From Roseiarcus sp035606915 (GTDB lineage Bacteria > Pseudomonadota > Alphaproteobacteria > Rhizobiales > Beijerinckiaceae): a stretch of DNA of 64,000 nt. The notes beneath the pieces were generated by a model. The model did no database searches and had not been told where the DNA came from. It saw nothing but the letters and a program-made list of their open reading frames with translations. The stretch is taken from positions 8,713-72,712 of the forward strand of contig DATNDU010000040.1 of assembly GCA_035606915.1 (NCBI GenBank), written 5' to 3'. Each line of letters opens with the position of its first letter. Within the stretch, counting starts at the first letter, position 1. Shown one piece after another: positions 51,604 to 60,503 of this stretch. A program made the translations under genes and the position numbers.

Positions 51604-54600
51604 ATGACCTGGGCGTTCTGGCTGTGGATCGCTTTGAGCGTGCTCGGCGCCGTCCTGTTGGCGTTGCTGATCTGGTTCGGCGGTCCGCTGATCTCGGTTG
51701 CCGATTATACGCCGCTGGATGGGACCGGCGTGCGGCTGACGATCATCCTGGTTGTCTTCCTGATCGTCGGCGCGGTGATCGCGTGGCGCGTCGTCAAGCG
51801 CCTGCGCGCCGCCGCCGCGCTCGAAAAGGCGATGACGGAGGCCGCCCAAGAGGACAGCGACGCGCCGATTCTCAAGCAGAAGATGGAGGACGCGCTCCAC
51901 ACCCTGCGCGACAGCAAGTCCGGCGGCGCGGCGCTCTACGATCTGCCGTGGTATGTCATCATCGGCCCGCCCGGCGCCGGCAAGACCACGGCGCTGGTCA
52001 ATTCGGGCCTGCGCTTTCCGCTCGCCGTCGGCGGCCCGAAGGCGGTGGCGGGCATCGGCGGCACGCGCTATTGCGATTGGTGGTTCACCGATCAGGCGCT
52101 GCTGATCGACACCGCCGGGCGCTACACGACGCAGGATTCCGACGCCAAGGCCGACAAGCGCAGTTGGCTCGCCTTCCTCGATCTGTTGCGCCGCAACCGG
52201 CCGCGCCAGCCGATCAACGGCGTGCTGGTGGCGATCTCGATCGCCGATCTGCTGACGCTGTCGGCGCAGGAAATCTCCGGCCACGCCGACGCCATCCGCC
52301 GCCGCCTCGACGAATTGCACGAGCACCTGCGCATCAGCTTTCCAGTCTACGCCGTGTTCACCAAGATGGACCTGATCTCCGGCTTCACGCCGTATTTCGC
52401 CGATCTCGACGAGGCCGGCCGCAATGTCGTCTGGGGCGCGACCTTCCAGACCGCGAGCAAGACCGCCAATACGGTCACGCAGGTCGGCGAGGAGTTCGAC
52501 CTGCTGGTCAAGCGCATCTTCGAGCGCATGCCGGAACGTTTGCAGGAGGAGCCCGACCCGCGCGCTCGCGTCACGCTGTTCGGCATGCCGGCGCAGCTCA
52601 CCGCGATCCGCAAGCCGATCGTCGAATTCCTCAACCGCGTGTTCGAGCCGACGCGCTATCAGACGACGGCGGCGTTGCGCGGCTTCTATTTCACCTCCGG
52701 CACGCAGGAGGGCACGCCGCTTGACGCCGTCATCGGCGCGCTGCAACGCAGCTACGGCGTCGAGAGCTATGGCGCGGCGGCCCATTCCGGCCTCGGCAAG
52801 AGCTATTTCCTGCACGACCTGATGACCAAGGTGATCTTCGCCGAGGCCGGCTGGGTGTCGGTCAATCTGGCGGCGGTGCGCCGCGCCTTCGCCGTCCGGG
52901 GCGCCGCGTTCGCCGCCATCGGGCTGGCGATGGCGGGCGTGCTGGGGCTGTGGTGGGTGAGCTTCGGCGCCAACACCAGCCTCATCAAGGCGACCGCCGC
53001 CGGCTTCGACAATTACGCCCTCGCCGCCGCCCCGCTCATCAAGCAGACGACGATCAACGATCCCGACGTGCGCCCGGTCTATGAGTTGATCGGCGCGCTG
53101 CCGCCGCTGCCCTATGGCTACGCCCATCGCGACAAGGCGACGCCGCTGAAGGACACCTTCGGCCTCAGCGAGCGCCCCCGCGTCCAGGACGCCTCGATCA
53201 CCGCCTATCAGGAAGCGCTGGAGCGGCTGATGCGGCCGCGCCTCATCCTGTCGCTCGAACAGCAGATCCAGAAGAACATCAACGACCCCACCTATCTCTA
53301 CGAGGCGCTGAAGGTCTATCGGATGCTGGGCGGCAACGCGCCGTTCGTCGACAAGGAGCTGATCCTCGACTGGTTCACGCATGAGTGGGAGGAGCGCGTA
53401 TTCCCCGGCGCGCCCTACGCTCAGGGGCGGGCGCTGCTGCGCGCGCATCTTGAGGCGATGCTCGACATGGACACCGGGGCCAAGCCGAAAGTGTCGCTCA
53501 ACGGCCCGCTCATTGCAGAGGCGCAGGCGACGCTGGCGCGGCTGCCGGTCGCCCAGCGCGCCTATGCGCTGCTGAAGAGCCAGGCGCGCAACGCCATGCT
53601 TGAGGACTGGGTCGCCTCGCAGCGCGGCGGCCCCGATATGGCGCTGGTGTTCGAGGCGGCCAACGGGGCGAGCCTCGACACCGTGCGCGTGCCCGGCTTC
53701 TTCACCTATAACGGCTTCTACAAGGGCCTCATCGACCATATGCCGACCATCGCCGGCGCGCTCGCCAAGGACACTTGGGTGCTCGGCGCCTCCGGCCAGC
53801 AATCGGCGGTGCAGACGCAGTACGACCGGCTGTTTCCCGACATCCTCGATCTCTATCGCAACGATTTCATCGCCGCCTGGAACGCGGCGATCACCAATCT
53901 GGCGCTGCGCCCGCTGCTCGCCGACCGGCCGAAATATCTGGCGTTGAGCGCGGCCTCGGCGCCGACCTCGCCAATCAAGCAGATCTTCGAATCGATCCGC
54001 ACCGAGACGGCGCTGACCCGCGAGCGCGCCGCGCCGCCGGCGGCGGCTCAGCCGAGCGAGGCGCAGTCCGACGCGCTGAAGCTCGCCAAACGCAAGGCGA
54101 TGCAACGGCTCTCCGCGGAAGCGCAGGAGGCGGTCGAAATCGCGCTCAAAGCGCAGCGCCGCGCCGGCGAGGCCGCCCCCGATACGCCGGGGGCCTCGAT
54201 CGAGGCCTATTTCAAGCCGATCCAACTGCTGGTCGACGGCGACGCCGGCTCGCGGCCGATCGATGCCTTGCTGGCCAATCTCAACGAACTCTACCGCCAG
54301 CTCACCCTGGCGGCGAGCAATCCCGCGCAGTCGAAGCGGGCGCTGGAGCAGGTCGAGGTCGAGGTGGCGAGCCTGCGCTCCAACGTGACGCGGCTGCCGC
54401 AGCCGCTCGCCGGCATGATGGCGAAGGTGGCGCGCGATGCGGCGGGCGACGCCAGCAACCGCACCGTCGCGCAACTCACCGATCAGATGGCGCAGGAGGT
54501 GACGGCGCCGTGCCAGCGGGTCGTCAGCAACCGCTACCCGTTCTCGCGCAGCGAACGGGATGCGCCGCTCGCCGATTTCGCCCGCATCTTCGCGCCCAAC

Positions 54601-55161
54601 GGCGTCATCGACAAATTCTTCTCCGCCAATCTCGCCGCGCTGGCCAACACCGGCTCCAGGACTTGGAGTTGGCGCAGCGGCTCCAACATCACCAGGCCGC
54701 TGTCGGTGACGACGTTGCGCCGCTTCCAGCAGGCAGCCGAGATTCGCGACACCTTCTTCCCGACCGGCGGCACGCAGCCCAACCTAAGCTTCACCGTCAA
54801 GCCGCTGACGCTGAGCGGCGAGGCGCAGACGGCGACGCTGGCCGTCAACGGCGCCAATGTCGTCGCCCAGCAAGGCAGCGCCGCGCCGGGGGCGCTGCAA
54901 TGGCCGGGCTCGGGGGCGGGCGCGGCCTCGATCACCATGGCGCCCGACATGCCGGATCGTAAATCGACGCTTGAGCGCAGCGGCGCCTGGGCGTTCTTCC
55001 GCCTCGTCGACGCCGGCGCGATGATCCAGCGTGGCTCCGCGGTCAATGTCAGCTTCATCGTCGGCGGACGCGAGGCGTCGTTCGAGTTCACCTCCGGCTC
55101 GCTCAACAATCCCCTGAGTTTAAGCGCGTTGCGTCATTTCGAGTGTCCCAACGGTCTGTGA
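51604..55161 (+). CDS. tssM: Type VI secretion protein TssM (IcmF)
   Basis: A 1185-residue inner-membrane protein. Two N-terminal helices (5-27, 45-62) flank a short loop; the cytoplasmic NTPase-like domain carries Walker A GPPGAGKT (121-128), LLIDTAGRY and VFTKMD. A third helix lies near 425-450, followed by the large periplasmic domain. Walker A is intact, so the protein may bind nucleotide, unlike some TssM. ATG at 51604. Just before, at 51431, ATGACCTGG with similar downstream bases repeats the start of this gene. It is the membrane scaffold of the machine. Confidence 0.96.
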   Translation: MTWAFWLWIALSVLGAVLLALLIWFGGPLISVADYTPLDGTGVRLTIILVVFLIVGAVIAWRVVKRLRAAAALEKAMTEAAQEDSDAPILKQKMEDALHTLRDSKSGGAALYDLPWYVIIGPPGAGKTTALVNSGLRFPLAVGGPKAVAGIGGTRYCDWWFTDQALLIDTAGRYTTQDSDAKADKRSWLAFLDLLRRNRPRQPINGVLVAISIADLLTLSAQEISGHADAIRRRLDELHEHLRISFPVYAVFTKMDLISGFTPYFADLDEAGRNVVWGATFQTASKTANTVTQVGEEFDLLVKRIFERMPERLQEEPDPRARVTLFGMPAQLTAIRKPIVEFLNRVFEPTRYQTTAALRGFYFTSGTQEGTPLDAVIGALQRSYGVESYGAAAHSGLGKSYFLHDLMTKVIFAEAGWVSVNLAAVRRAFAVRGAAFAAIGLAMAGVLGLWWVSFGANTSLIKATAAGFDNYALAAAPLIKQTTINDPDVRPVYELIGALPPLPYGYAHRDKATPLKDTFGLSERPRVQDASITAYQEALERLMRPRLILSLEQQIQKNINDPTYLYEALKVYRMLGGNAPFVDKELILDWFTHEWEERVFPGAPYAQGRALLRAHLEAMLDMDTGAKPKVSLNGPLIAEAQATLARLPVAQRAYALLKSQARNAMLEDWVASQRGGPDMALVFEAANGASLDTVRVPGFFTYNGFYKGLIDHMPTIAGALAKDTWVLGASGQQSAVQTQYDRLFPDILDLYRNDFIAAWNAAITNLALRPLLADRPKYLALSAASAPTSPIKQIFESIRTETALTRERAAPPAAAQPSEAQSDALKLAKRKAMQRLSAEAQEAVEIALKAQRRAGEAAPDTPGASIEAYFKPIQLLVDGDAGSRPIDALLANLNELYRQLTLAASNPAQSKRALEQVEVEVASLRSNVTRLPQPLAGMMAKVARDAAGDASNRTVAQLTDQMAQEVTAPCQRVVSNRYPFSRSERDAPLADFARIFAPNGVIDKFFSANLAALANTGSRTWSWRSGSNITRPLSVTTLRRFQQAAEIRDTFFPTGGTQPNLSFTVKPLTLSGEAQTATLAVNGANVVAQQGSAAPGALQWPGSGAGAASITMAPDMPDRKSTLERSGAWAFFRLVDAGAMIQRGSAVNVSFIVGGREASFEFTSGSLNNPLSLSALRHFECPNGL

Positions 55162-55170
55162 GAGGCGCTG

Positions 55171-55863
55171 ATGCCTGCGGGGTTCTTCGGCAAGCTGCCG
55201 GCCAAGCGCGATTTCGTCGCCTATCAGGCGTCGCGCCCGTTCCTCGATCTTTGGGAGCCGTGGTTGCAGGCGAGCCTGGCCACCTCGCGCCTGACGCTCG
55301 GCGAGGAATGGTCGCCGGCCTATAACCGCGCGCCGCTCTGGCGCTTCTGGCTCGGCGCGCAATTCGCCGGCGAGGCGATGCTCGGCGCGCTGATGGCCTC
55401 GGTCGACGGCGTCGGGCGGCCATTCCCGCTGGCGTTGTTCTGCGGCGAGGGCGGCGGGCTGTTGCCGCCGCCGGAGATCGAAGCCAACGAGGCCTGGTGC
55501 GAGGCGGCGGAGGCGGCGCTGCTCGGCGCGCTGGCGCCGCAAACGACGTTCGAGAGCTTCGCCGAGACGGTCGAGAGCCTGCCGGCGCCGGCGTTGCAGG
55601 CGCGCGTCGAGGAGATTTCCGGCGTCGAGCAATTGGCGGACGGCGCGGTGCTGGTGCGCGGCGTCGCCGCGCAGGCCTCGCTCGCCTTCCGCGCGGCGCG
55701 GCGTTTCGGCCATCGCAGCGCCTTCGCCGGCCAGAGTTTCTGGTGGACGGTCGGCGGCGAAGGCTTCGAGGCGCTGGCGCTGGCGGTGGTCGGCATGCCG
55801 GCGCCGACGCTGTTCGCCGATATGCTGACAGGCGCCTTTGCAAGGACGAGCCAAGATGGCTGA
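55171..55863 (+). CDS. tagF: Type VI secretion-associated protein TagF (ImpM)
   Basis: A 230-residue cytosolic protein. The N-terminal GFFGKLPAKRDFV motif and the SVDGVGRPFPLALF block identify TagF, which represses secretion post-translationally in some species and binds Fha. ATG at 55171, 9 nt after tssM, and the pppA start lies inside its last codons. In Agrobacterium TagF and PppA are one fused protein; here they are separate but overlapping. Confidence 0.9.
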   Translation: MPAGFFGKLPAKRDFVAYQASRPFLDLWEPWLQASLATSRLTLGEEWSPAYNRAPLWRFWLGAQFAGEAMLGALMASVDGVGRPFPLALFCGEGGGLLPPPEIEANEAWCEAAEAALLGALAPQTTFESFAETVESLPAPALQARVEEISGVEQLADGAVLVRGVAAQASLAFRAARRFGHRSAFAGQSFWWTVGGEGFEALALAVVGMPAPTLFADMLTGAFARTSQDG

Positions 55864-56575
55864 CCCGCTGATCCGCGCCGGCTCGGCCACCGATGTCGGC
55901 CTCAAACGCGCCCGCAACGAGGATAGTTTCGTCATGCGCCCGCAGGCGGGCCTGTGGGCCGTCGCCGACGGCATGGGCGGCCACGGCTACGGCGATGTCG
56001 CCAGCCGCATGGCGATCGAGGCGCTGACGGGCCTCGACGCCGCGCCGAGCGGCGAGGCGCTACTGGCGGCCGTGGAACAGGCGGTGGCGGCCGCCAACCG
56101 CGAGATGCGCGGCTTCGCCGAGCGCCAGGGCCATGCGGTGATGGGCACGACGCTGGTCGCGCTGCTGATCCACGGCGCGCATTTCGCCTGCCTGTGGTGC
56201 GGCGACAGCCGCGCTTACCTGCTGCGCGCCGGCGCCTTGCGCCAGCTTACCCGCGACCACTCGGAGACCCAGGATCTCGTCGATCGCGGCGTGCTCGATT
56301 CCGCCGAGGCCAAGCTGTGGCCGCGCCGCAGCGTGCTGACGCGGGCGCTGGGCGCCATGGAGGCGCCGGAACTCGATCTCGTCAGCGAGCGCTGGGCGCC
56401 GGGCGATGCGTTCCTGCTATGCAGCGACGGGCTGACCGCGCACTGCGAGGATGGCGACATCGCCGCGGCGCTCGCCGGCGATGACCCGCAGGCGGTCTGC
56501 GACAGCCTCATCGCATTGACGCTCCAGCGCGGCGCCAGCGACAACGTGACGGCGATCGTGCTGCGTTGCGACTAG
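55856..56575 (+). CDS. pppA: PP2C-type serine/threonine phosphatase PppA
   Basis: A 239-residue metal-dependent phosphatase. RARNEDSF, VADGMGGHGYGDVAS, GTTLVAL, WCGDSRAYLLR, LLCSDGLTAH and SDNVTAIV give all PP2C motifs including the metal-binding aspartates. It reverses phosphorylation of the FHA protein in the threonine phosphorylation pathway of T6SS. ATG at 55856 overlaps tagF by 8 nt. Preceding kinase PpkA is missing from the cluster. Confidence 0.92.
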   Translation: MADPLIRAGSATDVGLKRARNEDSFVMRPQAGLWAVADGMGGHGYGDVASRMAIEALTGLDAAPSGEALLAAVEQAVAAANREMRGFAERQGHAVMGTTLVALLIHGAHFACLWCGDSRAYLLRAGALRQLTRDHSETQDLVDRGVLDSAEAKLWPRRSVLTRALGAMEAPELDLVSERWAPGDAFLLCSDGLTAHCEDGDIAAALAGDDPQAVCDSLIALTLQRGASDNVTAIVLRCD

Positions 56576-56609
56576 CGCGCCGGCCTGAACGCGCAAACGC
56601 CGGCGGCGC

Positions 56610-56649
56610 AAAAAAAAAAGCCCGGCCGCGCGGAGGTGCGGCCGGGTTT
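56610..56649. terminator. Bidirectional terminator between pppA and the Bax-inhibitor gene
   Basis: CCCGGCCGC (56621-56629) and GCGGCCGGG (56638-56646) form a 9-bp stem with an 8-nt loop. On the minus strand it is followed by ten T (56619-56610), a strong terminator for the minus-strand gene ending at 56668; on the plus strand only TTT follows, so it is weaker for pppA. Confidence 0.85.
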
Positions 56650-56667
56650 GGAGCCTTTCGGCTGAGG

Positions 56668-57438
56668 TTAGCTGCGCCGATCGCCGAACAGCATCAGCAG
56701 GAACTGGAACATGTTGATGAAGTCGAGATAGAGCGTCAGCGCGCCGAAAATCGACTTCTTCTCAGCCACCTCCCACGTCCCACCGGAGTAGTAGTTGGTC
56801 TTGATCGCCTGCGTGTCATAGGCCGTCAGGCCGGCGAAGATGCCGACGCCGAGGATCGACAGCGCCCATTGCAGACCCGCCGAGTGCAGGAACAGGTTGA
56901 CCAAGCTGGCGATGATGAGGCCGAACACGCCCATGATGAGGAACGACCCCATCGCCGAGAGATCGCGGCGCGTGGTGTAGCCATAGAGGCTCAGCGCGGC
57001 GAACGAGGCGGCGGTGATGAAGAACACGTTTGCGATCGAGGCGCCCGTGTACACCAGGAAGACCGTCGACATCGACAGACCCATCAACGCCGCGAAGGCG
57101 AGGAAGGTCAGCCGCGCCCCGTTCACCGACAACCGGTCACGCCCGGCCGACAGGCCGAACACGATCAGCAGCGGGGCGAAGATCACCACCCAGCGCAGCG
57201 GCGAAAGATAGATCGCCTGGCCGAACGGGCTCACGCTCACCAGATGATTGCCCACAAACACTGGCGCCGCCAGTAAGTAGGCGCCGAGCGCGACGAGGCC
57301 GGTCAGCCCCAGGCCCAGGGTCATGTAGTTGTAGACGCCCAGCATGTAGGCGCGCAGACCCTGGTCGATCGCGCCAGTTCCGGACCGGGCGACGCCGGCG
57401 CCGGAACGCGCAGACGCAAAGCGGTCATAGTCGGACAT
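56668..57438 (-). CDS. Bax inhibitor-1/YccA family membrane protein
   Basis: A 256-residue inner-membrane protein with seven predicted helices. The start at 57438 (MSDYDRFASARSG) follows a GAGGG site; the longer frame upstream is non-coding. The C-terminal part has LGVGIFAGLTAYDTQAIKTNYY, LYLDFINMFQFLLMLFG, the Bax-inhibitor-1 pattern with acidic pair region. YccA-type members interact with FtsH or conduct calcium. No local partner gene is seen. Confidence 0.92.
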   Translation of the reverse strand: MSDYDRFASARSGAGVARSGTGAIDQGLRAYMLGVYNYMTLGLGLTGLVALGAYLLAAPVFVGNHLVSVSPFGQAIYLSPLRWVVIFAPLLIVFGLSAGRDRLSVNGARLTFLAFAALMGLSMSTVFLVYTGASIANVFFITAASFAALSLYGYTTRRDLSAMGSFLIMGVFGLIIASLVNLFLHSAGLQWALSILGVGIFAGLTAYDTQAIKTNYYSGGTWEVAEKKSIFGALTLYLDFINMFQFLLMLFGDRRS

Positions 57439-57561
57439 GGAAACCCTCTCTATGGCGGCGAGCGGACGCCTGTACAGCGTCCCAGTCGCCATGTGGCCAA
57501 TATGAACGCGCGGGCTCGCCCGCGCAAGGCGCGGCAACATTACATCGCCGTTAGCTTAATC

Positions 57562-57969
57562 TCACTTCGCCGGTGCGACCGGTTTGCCGTCGGGGCCGAA
57601 GGTCGACAGATAGGCGATGACGTTGTCGATGTCTTTTTCTTTCGGCAGGCCCGGGAACATCATCTTGGTGTGCGGCACCACGGCCTGCGGGTCTTTCAGG
57701 TATTTCTTCAGGGTGGCGACGTCCCAGGTGATGCCGGAGTGCTCGTTGGCGTCGGAATAATGGTAGTCGGGGTAGATACCGGCCTTGCGGCCGACGACGC
57801 CGTTGAGCACGGGACCGACGCTGTTATGGGCGCCTTCGCCGATGTTGTGGCAGGCGTGGCACTTCTTGAACACCTGCTTGCCGGCTTCCGCATCGCCGTC
57901 GGCGCGCGCTGCGGCGCTGGCGGCGACAAGAGCGGCCGCAAAGACGGCCAACGCTGCGACGTGTCTCAC
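57562..57969 (-). CDS. Cytochrome c (class I, c2-like)
   Basis: A 135-residue periplasmic electron carrier: signal peptide 1-23, haem-binding CHACH (37-41) and a probable axial Met103 in TKMMFPG. Length and the VGPVLNGVVGRKAG block resemble cytochrome c2/c550. ATG at 57969 begins the signal peptide MRHVAALAVFAAALVAASAAA. 122 nt separate it from the Bax-inhibitor gene on the same strand. It may donate electrons to a terminal oxidase or a periplasmic dehydrogenase. Confidence 0.92.
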   Translation of the reverse strand: MRHVAALAVFAAALVAASAAARADGDAEAGKQVFKKCHACHNIGEGAHNSVGPVLNGVVGRKAGIYPDYHYSDANEHSGITWDVATLKKYLKDPQAVVPHTKMMFPGLPKEKDIDNVIAYLSTFGPDGKPVAPAK

Positions 57970-58115
57970 TCTATAACCTCCCTGGTTCGCTCCCCGCGCT
58001 GCTTGCGCGAAGACGGTTTCGTTACCATGCGGGCGGCGGAGCGTATAGGGGAGAGGGCGAGCCGAGCTTGCGAGCGCTGGCCTCGCGCCCGTTCAGCCGC
58101 TATGGAGCGGCGGCC

Positions 58116-58170
58116 CTTATTGGGAAAGGCCGCGGCGCTTATTGGAAAGGCCGCGGCGCTTGTTGGGAAA
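58116..58170. repeat. Tandem repeat before ubiE
   Basis: Units of about 21-22 bp (CTTATTGGGAAAGG then CCGCGGCG) repeat about two and a half times between 58116 and 58170; the third copy is truncated and changed to CTTGTTGGGAAAGACC. GGGAAAG in each unit resembles a ribosome-binding site, and the last one is nearest to the ubiE ATG at 58175. The rest of the 205-nt gap to the cytochrome gene shows no other feature. Confidence 0.7.
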
Positions 58171-58174
58171 GACC

Positions 58175-58927
58175 ATGGACGCTCAGCAGACCCATTTTGG
58201 CGACCGTAGCGTGGCGTTGGAGGCCAAGCAGGGCCTCGTCGACGCGGTGTTCCATAAGGTCGCCGGGCGCTACGACCTGATGAACGACCTGATGTCCGGC
58301 GGCCTGCATCGGCTGTGGAAGGACAACCTGGTCGCCAAGGTCGCGCCGCCTCGGCATCGCGCCTATCGCCACCTCGACGTCGCCGGCGGCACCGGCGATG
58401 TCGCCTTTCGGGTGGCGCGGGCCGGCGGCGATATGACGCATGTCACAGTCGCCGACATCAACCCCGACATGCTGCGCGTCGGCGAGCAGCGCGCGGCGCG
58501 GCGCCGCGACCGCGGCAGGCTGACTTTCGTCGAGGCCAACGCCGAGGAACTGCCGTTCGAGGCCGGCGCCTTCGACGGCTACACGATCGCCTTCGGCATC
58601 CGCAACGTGCCGCGCATCGAGCGCGCGCTGGAGGAAGCCTATCGCGTGCTGAGGCGCGGTGGCCGCTTCCTGTGCCTGGAGTTCTCCAAGGTCGACGCGC
58701 CGGGGCTCGACCGCGTTTACGCCGCCTATTCGGAAGCCGTGATCCCGGCGCTCGGCCGCGTCATCGCCGGCGACGGCGCGCCCTACCGCTACCTGGTGGA
58801 ATCGATCCGCCAGTTCCCGACGCCCGAGCGCTTCGCCGACATGATCGCCGCCGCCGGCTTCGCGCGCGTTAGCTACGAGCGGCTGACCGGCGGCGTCGTC
58901 GCCATCCATTCCGGCTGGAAGCTCTGA
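58175..58927 (+). CDS. ubiE: Demethylmenaquinone/ubiquinone methyltransferase UbiE
   Basis: A 250-residue SAM-dependent C-methyltransferase of ubiquinone biosynthesis (2-polyprenyl-6-methoxybenzoquinol step). VFHKVAGRYDLMNDLMSGGLHRLWKD, LDVAGGTGDVAFR and the AFGIRNVPRIERALEE motif are diagnostic. ATG at 58175 is chosen because MDAQQTHFG begins homology; upstream frame is repetitive. First gene of an ubiE-ubiB-coaBC-dut series. Confidence 0.96.
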   Translation: MDAQQTHFGDRSVALEAKQGLVDAVFHKVAGRYDLMNDLMSGGLHRLWKDNLVAKVAPPRHRAYRHLDVAGGTGDVAFRVARAGGDMTHVTVADINPDMLRVGEQRAARRRDRGRLTFVEANAEELPFEAGAFDGYTIAFGIRNVPRIERALEEAYRVLRRGGRFLCLEFSKVDAPGLDRVYAAYSEAVIPALGRVIAGDGAPYRYLVESIRQFPTPERFADMIAAAGFARVSYERLTGGVVAIHSGWKL

Positions 58928-58930
58928 GGC

Positions 58931-60448
58931 TTGGGCTTGCTCGCTTCAATCGGCCACGCGGCGCGCCTCAGCCGCGCGCTTCTGGTGATGGCGCGCGAGG
59001 GCGTGTTCGTCGGCCTCGATGCGGCGACGCTGCCGCCGATCTCGCGGCCGGCGCTGGCGGCGCTGAAGCTCGTCGCGCGCAAGAGCGACGGCCGCCACGG
59101 CCTGTCGCGCGCCATGGAGCGGCTGGGGCCGTCCTACGTGAAGCTCGGGCAGTTTCTCGCCACGCGGCCGGACATCGTCAGCGCCGGCGTCGCGCACGAG
59201 TTGGAGCGCCTCCAGGACCGCGTCGCGCCGCTGCCGCGCGAGGTCGCGGTGAAGCGCATCGAGGCGGCGTTCCAACTGCCGCTGAAGGCGCTGTTCTGCG
59301 AATTCGGCGAGTCGGTCGCCGCCGCCTCGATCGCGCAGGTGCATCGCGCGCGCACCCGCGAGGGCGGCCGCGACGTGGCGGTCAAGGTGCTGCGCCCCGG
59401 CGTCGAGCGGCGATTCGCGCGCGACCTCGCCGATATGTTTTTCGCCGCCCGGCTCGCCGAATGGCTGATCCCCGACGCCGAGCGGCTGAAGCCGGTGCAG
59501 ATCGTCGAGACGCTGGCGCGCTCGGTGCGCATGGAGATGGATTTCCGCCTGGAGGCGGCCGCCGCCGACGAATACGGAGAAAATCTCAAGGACGATCCGG
59601 AATTCCGCGCCCCCAAGATCGACTGGGACCACACCACGCGCGAAGTGCTGACCATGGAGTGGATCGAGGGGACGCCGTTCAGCGACCCCGATCGGCTGAT
59701 CGCGCTCGGCTTCGATCTCGCCAGGCTCGGGCGCTTGCTGATCCAATCGTTCCTGCGCCATGCGTTGCGCGACGGCTTCTTTCACGCCGACATGCATCAG
59801 GGCAATTTCCTGGTCGACGCCGACGGCCACATCGTGGCGCTCGATTTTGGCATCATGGGGCGGCTCGGCCGGGCCGAGCGGCGCTTTCTCGCCGAAATCC
59901 TCTACGGCTTCATCCGCCGCGATTATCTCAAGGTGGCGCAGGTGCATTTCGAGGCCGGTTACGTGCCCAAGCACTACCGTGTCGAGGATTTCGCGCAGGC
60001 GATCCGCGCCATCGGCGAGCCGATCCATGCCCGCCCCGCCGACCAGATTTCGATGGCGCGGCTGCTGACGCTGCTGTTCGAGGTGACGGCGCTGTTCGAC
60101 ATGACGACGCGCGTCGAACTGGTGATGCTGCAAAAGACGATGGTGGTCGTCGAAGGGGTGGCGCGCAAGCTCGACCCGCACCTCAACATGTGGGCGACGG
60201 CGGAGCCGGTGGTTGGCGACTGGATCGCCGAGAACCTGGGGCCGCGCGGGCGGTTGGAGGACGTCGGCGCGTCGCTGGCGGCGGTCGGGCGCGTCATCGC
60301 CGAGATGCCGGAGCACATTGAGCAATTCCGGCGGGCGATGGCCACTATCGAGAACTGGCGAAGCGCGCCGGCGCGCGCCGGCCATATTGCGCTGTGGGCG
60401 ATTGCGTTGCTGATGCTGTGGTTCGCGATTCGCGGCATTTTCCATTAA
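58931..60448 (+). CDS. ubiB: Ubiquinone biosynthesis accessory kinase-like protein UbiB
   Basis: A 505-residue atypical kinase-like protein needed for ubiquinone synthesis. The KxGQ motif appears as SYVKLGQFLATRPD near residue 75, followed by VAAASIAQVHRAR, the catalytic HADMHQGNFLVD and LDFGIMGRL. The C terminus ends with two hydrophobic stretches (HIALWAIALLMLWFAI). Start is TTG at 58931, only 3 nt after the ubiE stop and the only codon that gives the full N terminus; a nearby ATG would cut 19 residues. Confidence 0.95.
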   Translation: MGLLASIGHAARLSRALLVMAREGVFVGLDAATLPPISRPALAALKLVARKSDGRHGLSRAMERLGPSYVKLGQFLATRPDIVSAGVAHELERLQDRVAPLPREVAVKRIEAAFQLPLKALFCEFGESVAAASIAQVHRARTREGGRDVAVKVLRPGVERRFARDLADMFFAARLAEWLIPDAERLKPVQIVETLARSVRMEMDFRLEAAAADEYGENLKDDPEFRAPKIDWDHTTREVLTMEWIEGTPFSDPDRLIALGFDLARLGRLLIQSFLRHALRDGFFHADMHQGNFLVDADGHIVALDFGIMGRLGRAERRFLAEILYGFIRRDYLKVAQVHFEAGYVPKHYRVEDFAQAIRAIGEPIHARPADQISMARLLTLLFEVTALFDMTTRVELVMLQKTMVVVEGVARKLDPHLNMWATAEPVVGDWIAENLGPRGRLEDVGASLAAVGRVIAEMPEHIEQFRRAMATIENWRSAPARAGHIALWAIALLMLWFAIRGIFH

Positions 60449-60503
60449 GCGTGGCGGCGCGGCGAGATTCGCCGCCGCACGCGCCGCCGGAGCAAGGCAT
60501 ACG

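Noticed and set aside
51454..54474. A 1006-codon open frame antisense to tssM
   Set aside because: Its composition is Arg/Ala/Gly/His-rich low complexity, it resembles no family, and it mirrors codon bias of the clear tssM gene.
58116..58170. CRISPR-like repeats
   Set aside because: The units are contiguous, without spacers, and only about two and a half copies exist.
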